From contig ML679961.1 of the NCBI GenBank assembly GCA_007922225.1, forward strand, positions 9,667,433-9,731,432: 64,000 bases of DNA. Direction: 5' to 3'. The notes beneath the pieces are model-generated. The model was not told the DNA's origin and made no database searches. It was given only the letters and a program-made list of their open reading frames with translations. Made by a program: the position numbers and the translations under genes. Source of the stretch: Emydura subglobosa. Taxonomy: Eukaryota > Chordata > Testudines > Chelidae. This document shows, piece after piece, positions 46,201-56,851 of this stretch (within the stretch, counting starts at the first letter, position 1; each line of letters begins with the position of its first letter).

Positions 46201-48905
46201 GTTGAGGGTGTGGATCTATTAACTTGGAGACATTAGCCATCTATTAAACTCCCTTATGTGGACCAGCCACTAGAGGGGGACTAAAACCCACTTTGGGTTA
46301 GTGTGGGATTATGCTTGCACGCCAGTTACAGCATATCTTTAATTGATTTACATTGGATGCAGTAGCAGTCCTTGGAGTAACATTTAATAACACCTTTCAC
46401 TGGCAAATTGCTGATAAGTCTCTTAGGTCTGCATTTCTTGCCCCTTTCCCAACACACTCTTCCCTCTCTGGTATACCTCCATTTGTAACCTGTTCCAAAA
46501 TGCCATGTGAAATTGCCCTTAATTATTTTAATGCACTTCTGGGTGCAGTTAGGTTTTCTTCTCCTTGCTACAGTATTCTGAATGAAATTTTAATTTACCA
46601 TGGAGTTTGTGTTGCTCAGCTTGGCTTCACTTGCCAGCAGTTAGTGCGCTCTGGTTTGCTTGGGTTTTTTCTGTGACTTTGTACCATATGGGTATGCTTA
46701 CAGCTGGGATTTAGATATGGTGGCCGTGCAACGCTAGTTTGTGAAAATTAACATGTTCAGAAGCATTTACAATATTTTTATTGGCGTAATACCAGCACAA
46801 TGCATTTAAATAACGTGCGTTTCAGGAATGTTTTCAGTATGGTACTTTAACCCGTGTAAAAGGTGTCTGGCATTTTTAAAATGGCACAGTTGCCATTCCA
46901 GGGGCACTAACACAGTACTTCATGTCTCTATACATGACAGCTCCCACTGGGTCTGAAATCCAAGTGTGGACAAGCTTAAAAAGGGAAGCAAGGCTAACGC
47001 CTGGGTGAAAATCAGGACCTATGTTCTCCCATTGAGCGTTGGTGGGGGAGAATATAAGTAAAGACCTTCATGTAACTTTTGGTTTAAGTTCCTGTTAAGA
47101 TTCCAGTTGTAAATTCTCAATAGAAACTCTTAAATTACTCATGTTTGCATATGTATTTATCATGGCCAGAAATTCTGTTTTTTTTAACACCACGTAGTGG
47201 GAGTGGCTTATAGTACTGATTGTATTCTGTGCTGCAACTTTACCTTTGCAAATAGGTCCTTGTCTCACAGATTAGGTTGTGACTGTGTTAACGAACATAT
47301 GTTCTAGTAGGAAGCTTTAATTCTTGTTGTTGTGGGAGTTCAAAGCAATCTAAACTCTTGTTCTGTGTTCCATAGATTGTCAGAAATTCTCTAATCTCCC
47401 CTTCCCACCCGCTGCCAGTTCTGTATTTCTAATGTGTCTTTTGTTCTCCAATTTGTCAAGAAACTTCTGTATGCCATGTAGTGTTCAGTATTGATTTTTT
47501 TTCCCTGTGAAGGCTGCAGGATTACAGAGTAACCTTTTTTTTTTTTTTTTTTAAGGCTCCTGCTTAGTCATATATGATTGACTCACCTCCCCACCCCCAA
47601 AGGATGTGTGAAATAACTGCCACTCTTAATCTCCACCATAGACTAGCATCTGAATGGAAACCAGTTTGCCTTCTTTTGGCAGGAAAGTTGCCCTTAATTA
47701 GTTTTTCATTAGTCATGGTCAGATTTTTCCCCCCCTCCTGTCAAGGAGATCTGTGTTAGTGAGGCTGTGGGCGGAGCTTCTGAGCTATAATCAGCGTAGG
47801 CAACGTATTGATTAGGGAAGCCAGTCCCAGGAGTGTGAAGAGAGAGGCTTTTTGACCCGCAAGTCTTTCTTTTTGACAGGCACCTGCTAACAGATTATGC
47901 AAAACTCCCTGTCTGCAGAAATTTGTATTTCAGTAAACACTTGGCTTCAGCAAGTTCCTCCTCCTGCAGGGAGATTCTGCTTTTCTACACTACAAAGATT
48001 TTGTTTTAAGAAAGGGGCAGCGTTAAGAGTGTTCTGCAAAGCAGCTGACACGGATAGAACAACCTGCTACAGTAAATGGTAAATCTTCTGGGTCACAGAG
48101 TTATAGTTAGCTTGGAAAAATGGCATTCCTTCACTGTGGCGTCAGTGCTCACTGTCCTCTAGAGAGGAAGCAAACAATGCGCTGTAGAACAATCTGTTGG
48201 CAGCTCACATTTTAATGCATGAGTTTTTCCAGGTCTCATTTGCTGGTTCACTTTTTCCTTTTAGGTTTCAATTTTGAAGGTGGTGGTTGTTACTGTCCAA
48301 ATGTTAAGGCAGTGCTAATAGCATCTACTGCCTGGATACGGAGTGAAAGGAACAACCTAGTACAGATCGGGGATACTTCATAGCAGTTTTGTTTTGGCTA
48401 ATTTGCTGGTTTATCTGTATGTGGTGTTAATAGAGGACAATTTCCACGAAGTGCTAAGGCAGCATGGCAGTATGTGTTTGTACTTTTTGAAATCCAGTAC
48501 CTCCCTCTGACTGGAAAGCTAGCATCATTTTCTGGCAGTCTTAAGAGTTTTACTGCTTCGACTTTTTAATATTAGCCTTGAAAGCCCATACTTCTCTGCA
48601 GTGCCGTTAGGCAGACAGCATAATGGAGTGTGTGTATTGTTTGCACAGGTCTTTGAAGATGTAAAGCATGCTAAGTGCTGCAGTCACCGGTAGAATCAAA
48701 CCTTGTAAGTGCATCTAACTAGCTTTTCAAGCATGTGGTGGTAGTGATGTATCCTAGCAGTGTCCTCAGACCCTGATCAGGATCATAGCACCACCGTATT
48801 GGGTCCTGTTCCTACCCCAAACATAGGAAGAGACCCTGCCCTGGCTAGGTTGTGCTTCGCATCTTTGCTAACAATATTGTTTGTTTATCTGTTTTGTTTC
48901 CCCAG
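43233..48905. other. Unremarkable intron sequence
   Basis: Several mononucleotide runs (17 G at 45937-45953, T run near 47537). No gene, RNA or definable mobile element was recognised. Confidence 0.45.
45937..45953. repeat. Poly(G) run of 17
   Basis: Seventeen consecutive G in otherwise balanced sequence. It can form a G-quadruplex and is prone to sequencing or assembly length error. Confidence 0.9.
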
Positions 48906-49105
48906 TTTCTAGTTGGCAGAGACATAGTGAAACGCTGTGTGGGGCAAGAAAAGCTGATGCGGGAGCCCTGCGTGTAAACAAAGATGGATTGGCTGTGACA
49001 GCGTGCCTTAGGTGGGAAGATCATTATGATGAGGACTTCCTGCAGAGCTGGCCTCCACAGGGAACCACTGAATTCCACAGCCTCTACATTCCACCAAGTC
49101 AAACG
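48906..49105 (+). other. FBXO34: Candidate optional 5' UTR exon (200 nt)
   Basis: A strong acceptor (TTGTTTATCTGTTTTGTTTC then CCCAG at 48901-48905) and a fair donor (AAACG|GTATGA) enclose 200 bases of unique-looking sequence on the FBXO34 strand. One frame is open across it, but it would not join a known part of the protein, since the FBXO34 start codon lies in the last exon. A non-coding cassette exon is the simplest reading. Evidence is splice signals only. Confidence 0.22.
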
Positions 49106-50159
49106 GTATGAACAGACCGCAGTTGGGCTGGGAATAGTTAACACATGCAGGCTTACTCCTTAATTCCCTGCTTTGTGTGCCCGTCAAACTCTTGGATAAA
49201 ACCCTGGCTTTGGATAACCTTTGCCTTTAAGCGAAATATTAACAGTAGTTCTAATGGCTGTGGGGCACAATTGTTCCTTAAAATTTTTTGTATTAGATAA
49301 CCACAGCTACAGAGTCATTACTGCGGCTTCTGTGTCCTCAGAGAAGTCTTTGGATTTTTTTTTAGGTAGTAACAGCTGTAACTTTATGGGGATATGGCTT
49401 CAAAATAAAAATATAATTGCCAAGTGGATTGCTGCATTTGAAATAAGCAGTGAGCTTAAAAAAGCTAGCAGAAATACCAATAAATCAGTAGGATGATCTG
49501 TCTGGCTAGAGAGTAAATAATTAAATTAGTACAAACTTATATTTTGCTTCAAGCAGACACTTGTTTCTCTGACTAAATTCAATTGTTCCCTTCTTTTTCA
49601 AACATTACTGCAACTGAGAGCATCTGTGTTGTTACTCTTCCAAGTACTTGTAACACTGAACGCAACTCACATTGATGCATTAAAGAAAATGCAAATTACA
49701 GAATACAGTGCTGAATTCAAGCTGCTAATATAAAACTTATTTCTCCCTTTTAAAGCTGAGAACTTGTAATTTTCCTGACTTGGTGAGGAATTAGCCAGCT
49801 CTCAGCTTCTGATCCCTATGTGCATGTGAAACAAAAACAAATTCTGTGTAATATCTTTTCTCACTGGGTGGAGGGGACAGATGCTACAGCCCTCCTCCAT
49901 CAGTCTGTTGTTGACCTACAGCCAAATTTTGCAGTCTAACTTGAGCAAAACTCCCACTGACTTCTGTGGGGCTGTTCTCTGTGGTCAGTAAGAATGCATG
50001 GTATCCAGCACTGTTTGCTCCCACCCCATATCAGTCTCCATACACTGTGGGAAGGGTACTGGGTGGCATAGAGCCAGTTATACTGATTTTTATGCCATCC
50101 AAAGATTCCCCTATGCCAGGAGGTTCTCTGAAATGCCCTGTAGAGCAGTTTTTAATTCT
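49106..50159. other. Unremarkable intron sequence
   Basis: A small CORE-SINE-like piece may lie near 49920-49980 (AAAACTCCCACTGACTTCTG). Otherwise nothing recognised. Confidence 0.4.
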
Positions 50160-50270
50160 TCATTTGTAGATTTCAAAGTGCTTTACAAAGGGAGGCCAGG
50201 ATCATTATCCCCATTTTGCAGATGTGGAAACTGAGGCACAGGAAGTTATTTGCCCAAGGTAGTGTTTGGC
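50160..50270 (+). repeat. MIR/L2-type 3' tail
   Basis: AAAGTGCTTTACAAAGGGAG, then CATTATCCCCATTTTGCAGA, then GAAACTGAGGCACAGGAAG and TTTGCCCAAGGTAGTG occur in the order of the conserved MIR/L2 3' end in amniotes. Confidence 0.65.
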
Positions 50271-51727
50271 ATTTGGTCCAGGCAATTCATTTAGACTCTG
50301 TCCTTTTGTAGTCTACAAAACCGTAGCCATGGAACTTGCTGTAGACTAGAGCTGGTCAAAACAATTTTTTTTTCCTGTGGAAAACTTTGGTGTTTGGGCA
50401 GAAATGTGAATACTGAATTTTTTTTGGTATTCAGCCAAGATTTTTTGATTTGGAAATGCTGCTGTGGTGCCTCAGGGGAGTTGCAGTTTGGGTACCTGAT
50501 GGTTTTGTTCTTCTCTATAGGCCAGATGAAATCGCCCATCACATACGGTGGCCACCTCTCTTGAATCATCAGTGTCCCCGGCCATGGTGCATTATGGGAG
50601 ATGTAGTCTGACTGGGGAGGCTGGCCCATAGAGCAGAAAAACAGTTTAAAACAGCCATACTACAGACTTCTGCTGCTGTATCTAAGCTTTCATTGAAAGT
50701 AAACCATTCCTTTGGTTTCTGAGCCTTCATCATTGTGAAATATAAACTGATGCAGTAACATCTACCAGAATCTGCTGGCAGCTTGAAACAGTTGCTTTTA
50801 GGCCTTCTCTTTACTAGGAATAAATGTATGTTGTTAACTAACACATGATAACTAACTTGGTAAGATCCTAGTGAAGACAAGGCAGTTTTTAGTTTTAACA
50901 TGTCAGCACCTCTTTTTCTAGCAAAGATGCACCCTTACAGATGTGTGAACTGCTCCATTATCTCAGTGGTTTAAAGATAGAATAATGATCATTGAAATGA
51001 CAAAATAGCTGATTATTTTACTGCTGATCCTTTTCTGGTCAGACATCCAGGTAATGTTCTTGCCCACAATCCAGCTTCCTGGGGCCCAAAAGCCCTAACT
51101 CTAACTGTCCATTAACCAGGTGCCATAGCTTCCAGCCCCAGCCTGATAACTTCTACAGCGTCCTTGTGTATACAAAAAAAATCGGACACACCTTGAAAAT
51201 TAGTGGTAGAGGAAAACAAATTGAATTTAATATCAGAATAAATACCACAAGGGTAAAACTCTGATCTTGTGAGTCACTCTCTTGTATTTAGTTCATTAAA
51301 AAAACCTCTGAATTTAAAAAACTAACCCGAAGCTGCCACCATACCTTGCCTGGAGTGCTGCAGAAATTAGAAAGTTATGTCTGGGCTACGCTTCATACTA
51401 GAAGCGAGTTCTGATTAGAAGACTCTTGTTCTTTTTATAGCTTCTGGAATTAGAACATGTGCTATTACTCTGGGATGTGAAAAATACTTACTGGTTCATC
51501 TAAAAACTAGCTCTGTCTTTTCTAAACTTCACATTGAAGAGGAGGAGAACTTTTTTCCAAGAAACTTTTTGCTGTAAAGTCTGTTAGTAAATTCTTTTAA
51601 AATACAGATTGCTGTGTCCCCAAAGACTGAAAATGTTGAGACACCGATGGCACCACCAGTCCGTTGATCAGATAGAATTAGCAGTGCTTCCTTACTGTCT
51701 GAAGCTATTAAATTAAGATTTTCAGAA
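50271..51727. other. Unremarkable intron sequence
   Basis: Nothing recognised. Confidence 0.45.
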
Positions 51728-51851
51728 CAGTAGAACCTCAGAGTTACAAACACCAGAGTTACAAACTGAACGATCAACCACACACCTCATTTGGAACCGG
51801 AAGTACACAATCAGGCAGCAGAGACAATAAAAAGCAAATACTGTTCAGTAC

Positions 51852-53075
51852 ATGTCACACCTGGTAGCTGAATTTTGTGACTTTGTCCTGCTCCACAACT
51901 ACTTCAGATTTGGAGCCAATCTATACCTTCAAGTCAGTGGCACAGCTATGGGCACCCGCATGGCCCCACAGTATGCCAACATTTTTATGGCTGACATAGG
52001 ACAACACTTCCTCAACACGCTTCCCCAAGCACCTTTCCTTTTCCTACACTACATTGATGATATTTTCATCATCTGGACCCACGGGAAAGAGTCCCTCGAA
52101 GAATTCCACCGGGATTTCAATAATTTCCACCCCACCATCAACCTCAGCCTGGACCAGTCCACACAAGAAATCCACTTCCTGGACACTACAATACAAATAA
52201 AGGATGGTCATATTAATACCACCCTATACCGAAAACCAACTGACCGCAGTACATACCTTCATGCCTCCAGCTTCCACCCTGGACACATTACAAGATCCAT
52301 TGTCTACAGCCAAGTCCTAAGATACAACCGGATTTGCTCTGATCCCTCAGACAGAGAGAAACATCTACAGGATCTCCGGAAAACATTCTTAAAACTATAA
52401 TACCCACCTGGAGAGGTGAAGAAACAAATTGACAGAGCCAGGCGGGTACCCAGAAGTCACCTACTACAGGACAGACCCAACAAAGACAACAGAATACCAC
52501 TGGCCATCACCTACAGTCCCCAGCTAAAATCTCTCCAACACATCATTAAGGATGTACAATCTATCCTAGCAGATATTCCCTCACTCGGTCAAGCTGTGGG
52601 AGGCAGACCTATCCTTGCTTACAGACAGCCCCCCAACCTGAACCAAATACTCACGAGCAACCATACCCCATACAAGAAGATCACTAACTCAGGTACATAC
52701 CCCTGCAACAAACCCCGTTGCCAGCTCTGCCCATACATCAATTTTAGTGACACCATCACAGGTCTTAACCACATCAGCCACACCATCAGGAGCTCATTCA
52801 CCTGCACATCTACTAATGTAATATATGTCATATGCCAGCAATGCCCCTCTGCCATGTGCATTGGCCAAACCGGACTGTCACTACGCAAAAGAATAAATGG
52901 ACACAAATCAGACATAAAAAATGGTAACATCCATAAACCAATCGGAGAGCACTTCAGTCTCCCAGGAGACACTGAAGTTTTTTTTGTAGAAGTAGAGCAA
53001 CTTTCAAATCAGCTACAAAGAGAAACTGCAGAGCTGGAACTCATATGCAAACTTGACACAATCAAACTTGTCTAA
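51852..53075 (+). pseudogene. Penelope RT and GIY-YIG reading frame with one stop
   Basis: First part (51852-52397): GTAMGTRMAPQYANIFM and YIDDIFIIW, with the two catalytic Asp of RT intact, then LDTTIQIKDGHINTTLYRKP and HPGHITRSI. An in-frame TAA at 52398-52400 interrupts it. The same frame then runs open to the stop at 53073-53075. The second part has CNKPRCQLC (C-x4-C-x2-C, the linked zinc-binding motif), then NVIYVICQQC and CIGQTGLSLRKRINGH, which fit GIY-YIG motifs. There is no frameshift over 1.2 kb, so the copy looks comparatively young or lightly mutated. It lacks the RT N-terminus and is not expected to be active. Confidence 0.85.
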
Positions 53076-53271
53076 ATAGGGACTTGGAATGGTTCTCTCA
53101 TTACAAGAAGTAGTTGTCACTGTTCACACATTCTCACCTCCTAATCAATGGTTGTGAATAGACCTGATCTACTCTAACTGAATGGACTTTGCTTATACCT
53201 AACTTCCCCATTGTTGTTCCTTAACCTTGGATGTATATATATATCTCCTATCTGATTTCTATTCCTTACAT

Positions 53272-53363
53272 CTGATGAAGTGGGTTACAGCCCACGAAAG
53301 CTTATGCCTGGAGAAATTAAATTTGTTAGTCTTTTAAAGTGCTACAGAACACTCGTTGTTTTT
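53272..53363 (+). repeat. Penelope-like 3' tail
   Basis: Starts with TCTGATGAAGTGGGTTACAG and ends in CACTCGTTGTTTTT. The GTTACAGCCCACGAAAGC motif contains a small inverted repeat (GTGGGTTACAGCCCAC). The same tail is recognisable at 23845-23900 (minus) and 24003-24055 (plus). Confidence 0.75.
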
Positions 53364-53601
53364 ACTAAAAAAGGGAATGTTTTAAAAAAAAATTGACAAG
53401 GTAAGGAAACTGCTTCTGTGCTTGTTTTATTTAAATTAAAATGGTTACAAAGCAGAAGAAAAATGCTGCTTTTAAAGTTTCAAAGCTGTATCAAGTCAAT
53501 ATTTTAATTGTAAACTTTTGAAAGAACAACCATAACATTTTTTGCAGAGTTATGAACAAACTCTATGTCTGAGGTGTTTGAAATTTTGAGATTCTCCTGT
53601 A

Positions 53602-55917
53602 ATTCTAGATTGAGACACAGTGTAATTGAACTCTGAAAATTATTCTGGCAATAAAACTTAACTAAATTATTACTTTCTTATGTATGATATAATTTGTTCA
53701 GCCTTCAGTAGTATTCTCCACCTCACCCAACAGTAACCAACATTCTGAAGGAAATGTAAGAACTTAAATAAAGAATCCATAATAAATGATCTGTGATTCT
53801 ACTTTTTCTCTCGCCATAAACCAGAAATAGCCAGTAGCTGCTGAACCAACTCTGCTGGCTAAGCATGATGGAGTAATTAGTTTAGTCCCATCTTATTAAT
53901 TTAATATCTTGCCTTACTTTCAGTGTCAGTCTCCTTGACGAAGGATATTTTACTGATTGCCTTGATTAGTGCATGTCAGAAAATATGTTTAAAAAAAAAA
54001 AGAGAGAGAGATAACGCTCTGTTCAATCCTACAAATTTCCTAGAAATTCCATTTGAGAATTTTATTTTCTATTTCCAAATTACAGGACTCTGAAAGGCAA
54101 CAATACATGTGTAACTGCAATTGTCTCTCTCTCTCCAAGGGACTTGCAGTGTCAGGTGGCCAGAAGTTGTTTTATTTCTAGAGTAAAAGCAGCGCAGTGC
54201 AGTCCCAGTATGAAGAGGGAAGAGTGCCACCTGTTTTATCACAAGCACCACTTTCTGCAGCAGCCTGGATTTTTCTGGGTGGTCTCTCTTCCAAGAAGTT
54301 TAGTGACCTTGTCCTGAAATGATACAGCTGATCAGAAAGTTAGGCGAAGGAAAGCTTAAACGGTCTTGACATTACTTTATACTAAACTACTGGTGTTCTA
54401 AAGCATACCCCATCACGCTCTCACAGAGCTTAGTGTGGGGTACGTCAGAAACCAACTTGGAAGGACAACAAAGCAGCATGGTTGCAACTATTGGGATACT
54501 AGGAAGATGTGGTCTAGACCCAATAAAGGAGTCAAAATGAACACCTTGAATTGCATCCAGAAGACACTTAGCAACCACACTGTGCACAGCTGGAGCTCCC
54601 AAGAGGCCTCAAGCTGTAGTGCCTGGTGGAGCCTTATTGCACTAATCCAGTCTGTTGGTGGACAAGCACATTGGTGCCTGTAGCGCTGTGTGCACGTGAG
54701 GGGAGGGTGCAAAACGGGGAGCAGGGGGATGGGAAGATGTTCTTGGCTACATCTCTGCTTGACTCACTGAAAGCAGCAGAGGATCCAATGGGGCCGCTAG
54801 ATTGTGTATTTTATAGGAAGGTGGACTAGCCGCCTGTCTGTCCATCAGTTCCCAGTGTATCCCCCTCCCCCCACAATACACAGCATAGATCTCCGGTTTG
54901 GTGGGCACCGCCTACCCTTCCCTTTCTGCTACGAAGAAAGGAAAGCAAAGACAGAGCCACCCTCTCAACTCTGTGAAAGGAGTTTCCTCACTTTGGACAA
55001 TCTGTTGCAGTGACTCAATCTGAAGTTGTCCCGAAGCACCAGTGCCTTTTACGCTGGCAATTGGAGTTGAGGAATCTTAGCTTCTGGCAAATGCTCTCTG
55101 CTGAATGTATCTCCTTGGGGGCAGGATTCCTACCATAGACTGAGTTGAAAAACCAACTTGGGGTGGCCCAAATGCAACCGAGGGCATCATTTGGCACTCA
55201 GAGCCTCTGTTGTGATGTGTGAGGAGGAATGAGCCTAAATAGTCTGTCTGGTCCCAAGTTAGAATTAATAGGCTGACTGTTAGAAAAACCTCTTGTCTTG
55301 ACTGGGCATGTTTGATCTGTACATCATTCCCACACAGCCTCCAGGGAACTGCATGATCCTTTAAGAGACTTTTCAGAGTAGAAATGCAAAGGCAGAGACA
55401 CTGTTTTTGGAGTGGCTGTCGGCTCTCGCTAGTCAGTCGTTGTGGTCACTGTTATAAGCTGTCACAATGAATCTGATGGCATTTAACTCCCATTTAAATG
55501 AACAGGAAGAGATTATCTTAGTTTCAAAACAGGCTTTACAATGTACAAATTTAAATCCGCTACCATGGAAACATACCCTACGGCTATTCCTGTAATATGC
55601 TGGTGAGACAGTCCACTGAGACCACAGACTGAAGGCTGCTGGTCCTGTATCTTCCACACGGCAGTGCGGTGTGTTCCCCCCAAGCCTTCCTGCAGCTCTA
55701 GGTTTTTAACTGAGCAGAATTACTTGTATAAATGCCCACATTGAAAGGAGGTGCTGAGTGTCATCCTAGAGCACAGAAGCTATTGCTGTAATAGAAATGC
55801 CACTTCTGTTCCAGTCTGTCTCTAATTTATAGCAGTTAGAGTCTCAGTATAAAAACATCAACTTCAAATTGGCTCAGTTCATAACAATGCAAAATGTAGA
55901 AACAAAGAAAGTGACTC
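53602..55917. other. Unremarkable intron sequence
   Basis: A poly(A)-GA tract near 53990-54010. No gene or mobile element recognised. Confidence 0.45.
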
Positions 55918-55920
55918 TTA

Positions 55921-56139
55921 GTTCTAGTCTACACTTAAAACTTACAGTGGCACAGCTGTGCTGCTGTGAGAGCGCTTGTGTAGCCATGGTATGTTGATGG
56001 GAAAGCGGCTCCCGCTGACATAGTGTGTCCACACAAGTGCTTATGCTGGCAAAACTTATGTTGCTCAGGGGTGTGGTTTTTTTTCATAACACTAAGCAAC
56101 AAAAATTCTGCCAGCGTAAATGCTAGTGTAGATATGGCC
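55921..56139. mobile_element. TIR transposon with TTA/TCA flanks
   Basis: The ends GTTCTAGTCTACACT and GCTAGTGTAGATATGGCC are inverted repeats. The flanks TTA (55918-55920) and TCA (56140-56142) fit a decayed three-base duplication. The interior GGCACAGCTGTGCTGC block is shared with 2979-3273. The right half matches 6982-7097. It lies about 700 bp upstream of the FBXO34 coding exon. Confidence 0.72.
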
Positions 56140-56142
56140 TCA

Positions 56143-56820
56143 ATTCGATATCTTGTTTATATCCATAACTTTTTCAGGTTTACCCTGCACAAAAAATTGG
56201 TATCTACCTGGGCAAGTGCATTTAATTGGTTAACAACATACTTAAGGGATAGAATTGACTATAAGAAATATCAGCAGATCAAATATCAGGTGTGATCTTC
56301 ATACATCAGTATAATTATACTTGCTAATTTCTCTATTCAGCTTTAATCATTCTTTATAAAAATCCATTTCAGGAGATAATTAGTGATTGATATCAAGATA
56401 AGGGAAGGGTGGGGGTGGGGGGCTTACAGTTCAGTTAAAACATGAATGGATCAAGGATCTAGATTAAACCAATAGTTATAAGTGAAAGCTGTAAGAACAT
56501 TGGGTGTAACCAAAAATGCTTTAGGGTGGAACGTTTGTGTATCAAATCTGTTTCCATGAAATTTTAGATACGTTATAATGGAAACCTTTCCGTTGTCATT
56601 GGGGCTTCTCAAAGCATTAAAAGAGTGCTAGTGGAAGTTCTCAAAGCGTGAACTGCGGTGACATCACAGGCCGGGGAAGGTACAATTGCTGCTGCCCTTG
56701 CAGCCATTCTGATGCCTCTCCTGTCCCTGGCCCCTCCTGTGGCTCCTGTCCCCTGGGGTGGGCCTCGTTCTTTCGACACTCACAGGGAAATGAGCCCTGT
56801 GCAGCTTTTACAATAATAAT
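56143..56820. other. Intron end before the FBXO34 coding exon
   Basis: The final stretch holds no other element. From 56648 on, the FBXO34 frame happens to be open upstream of the splice acceptor and could be mistaken for a longer N-terminus. Confidence 0.55.
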
Positions 56821-56821
56821 T

Positions 56822-56841
56822 CCTTTACTTTTGTTTTCTAG
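56822..56841 (+). other. FBXO34: Splice acceptor of the FBXO34 coding exon
   Basis: The pyrimidine tract CCTTTACTTTTGTTTTC leads to TAG at 56839-56841. The exon begins GGCTTCTGGC and the start codon follows 10 bases later. This decides the start: the 68 open codons upstream are intron sequence. Confidence 0.85.
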
Positions 56842-56851
56842 GGCTTCTGGC

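Larger units (their letters stand above)
51852..53363 (+). mobile_element. Penelope-like retroelement, 5'-truncated
   Basis: It encodes the C-terminal half of a Penelope-type RT followed by a GIY-YIG endonuclease, then a 3' tail with GTGGGTTACAGCCCACGAAA and a GTTAGTCTTTTAAAGTGCTA block. The N-terminal part of RT is missing at the junction with the Tigger-like element. The tail occurs again as an inverted pair at 23806-24056. Penelope-like elements are a separate retroelement class from LINEs and LTR elements. Junctions are placed to within about 10 bp. Confidence 0.82.
51728..53599. mobile_element. Tigger-like (mariner/pogo type) element split by a Penelope insertion
   Basis: The left end CAGTAGAACCTCAGAGTTAC and the right end TTTTGAGATTCTCCTG are imperfect inverted repeats about 27 bp long, each with a further TTACAAAC/TTATGAAC motif. 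TA follows the right end; the left flank is AA. The left part stops near 51851 and the right part resumes near 53364, with the Penelope-like element between them. No transposase frame is left. The assignment to the Tigger group is by terminal sequence type. Confidence 0.65.
1437..56841 (+). other. FBXO34: FBXO34 5' UTR intron (about 55 kb)
   Basis: This is the interval between the CpG-island exon and the single coding exon. It is dominated by interspersed repeats, listed separately, and holds no independent protein-coding gene that I can recognise. Two stretches inside have good splice signals and may be optional non-coding exons (23381-23457 and 48906-49105). The interval is inferred from the promoter position and the acceptor at 56841, not from transcripts. 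Confidence 0.55.
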
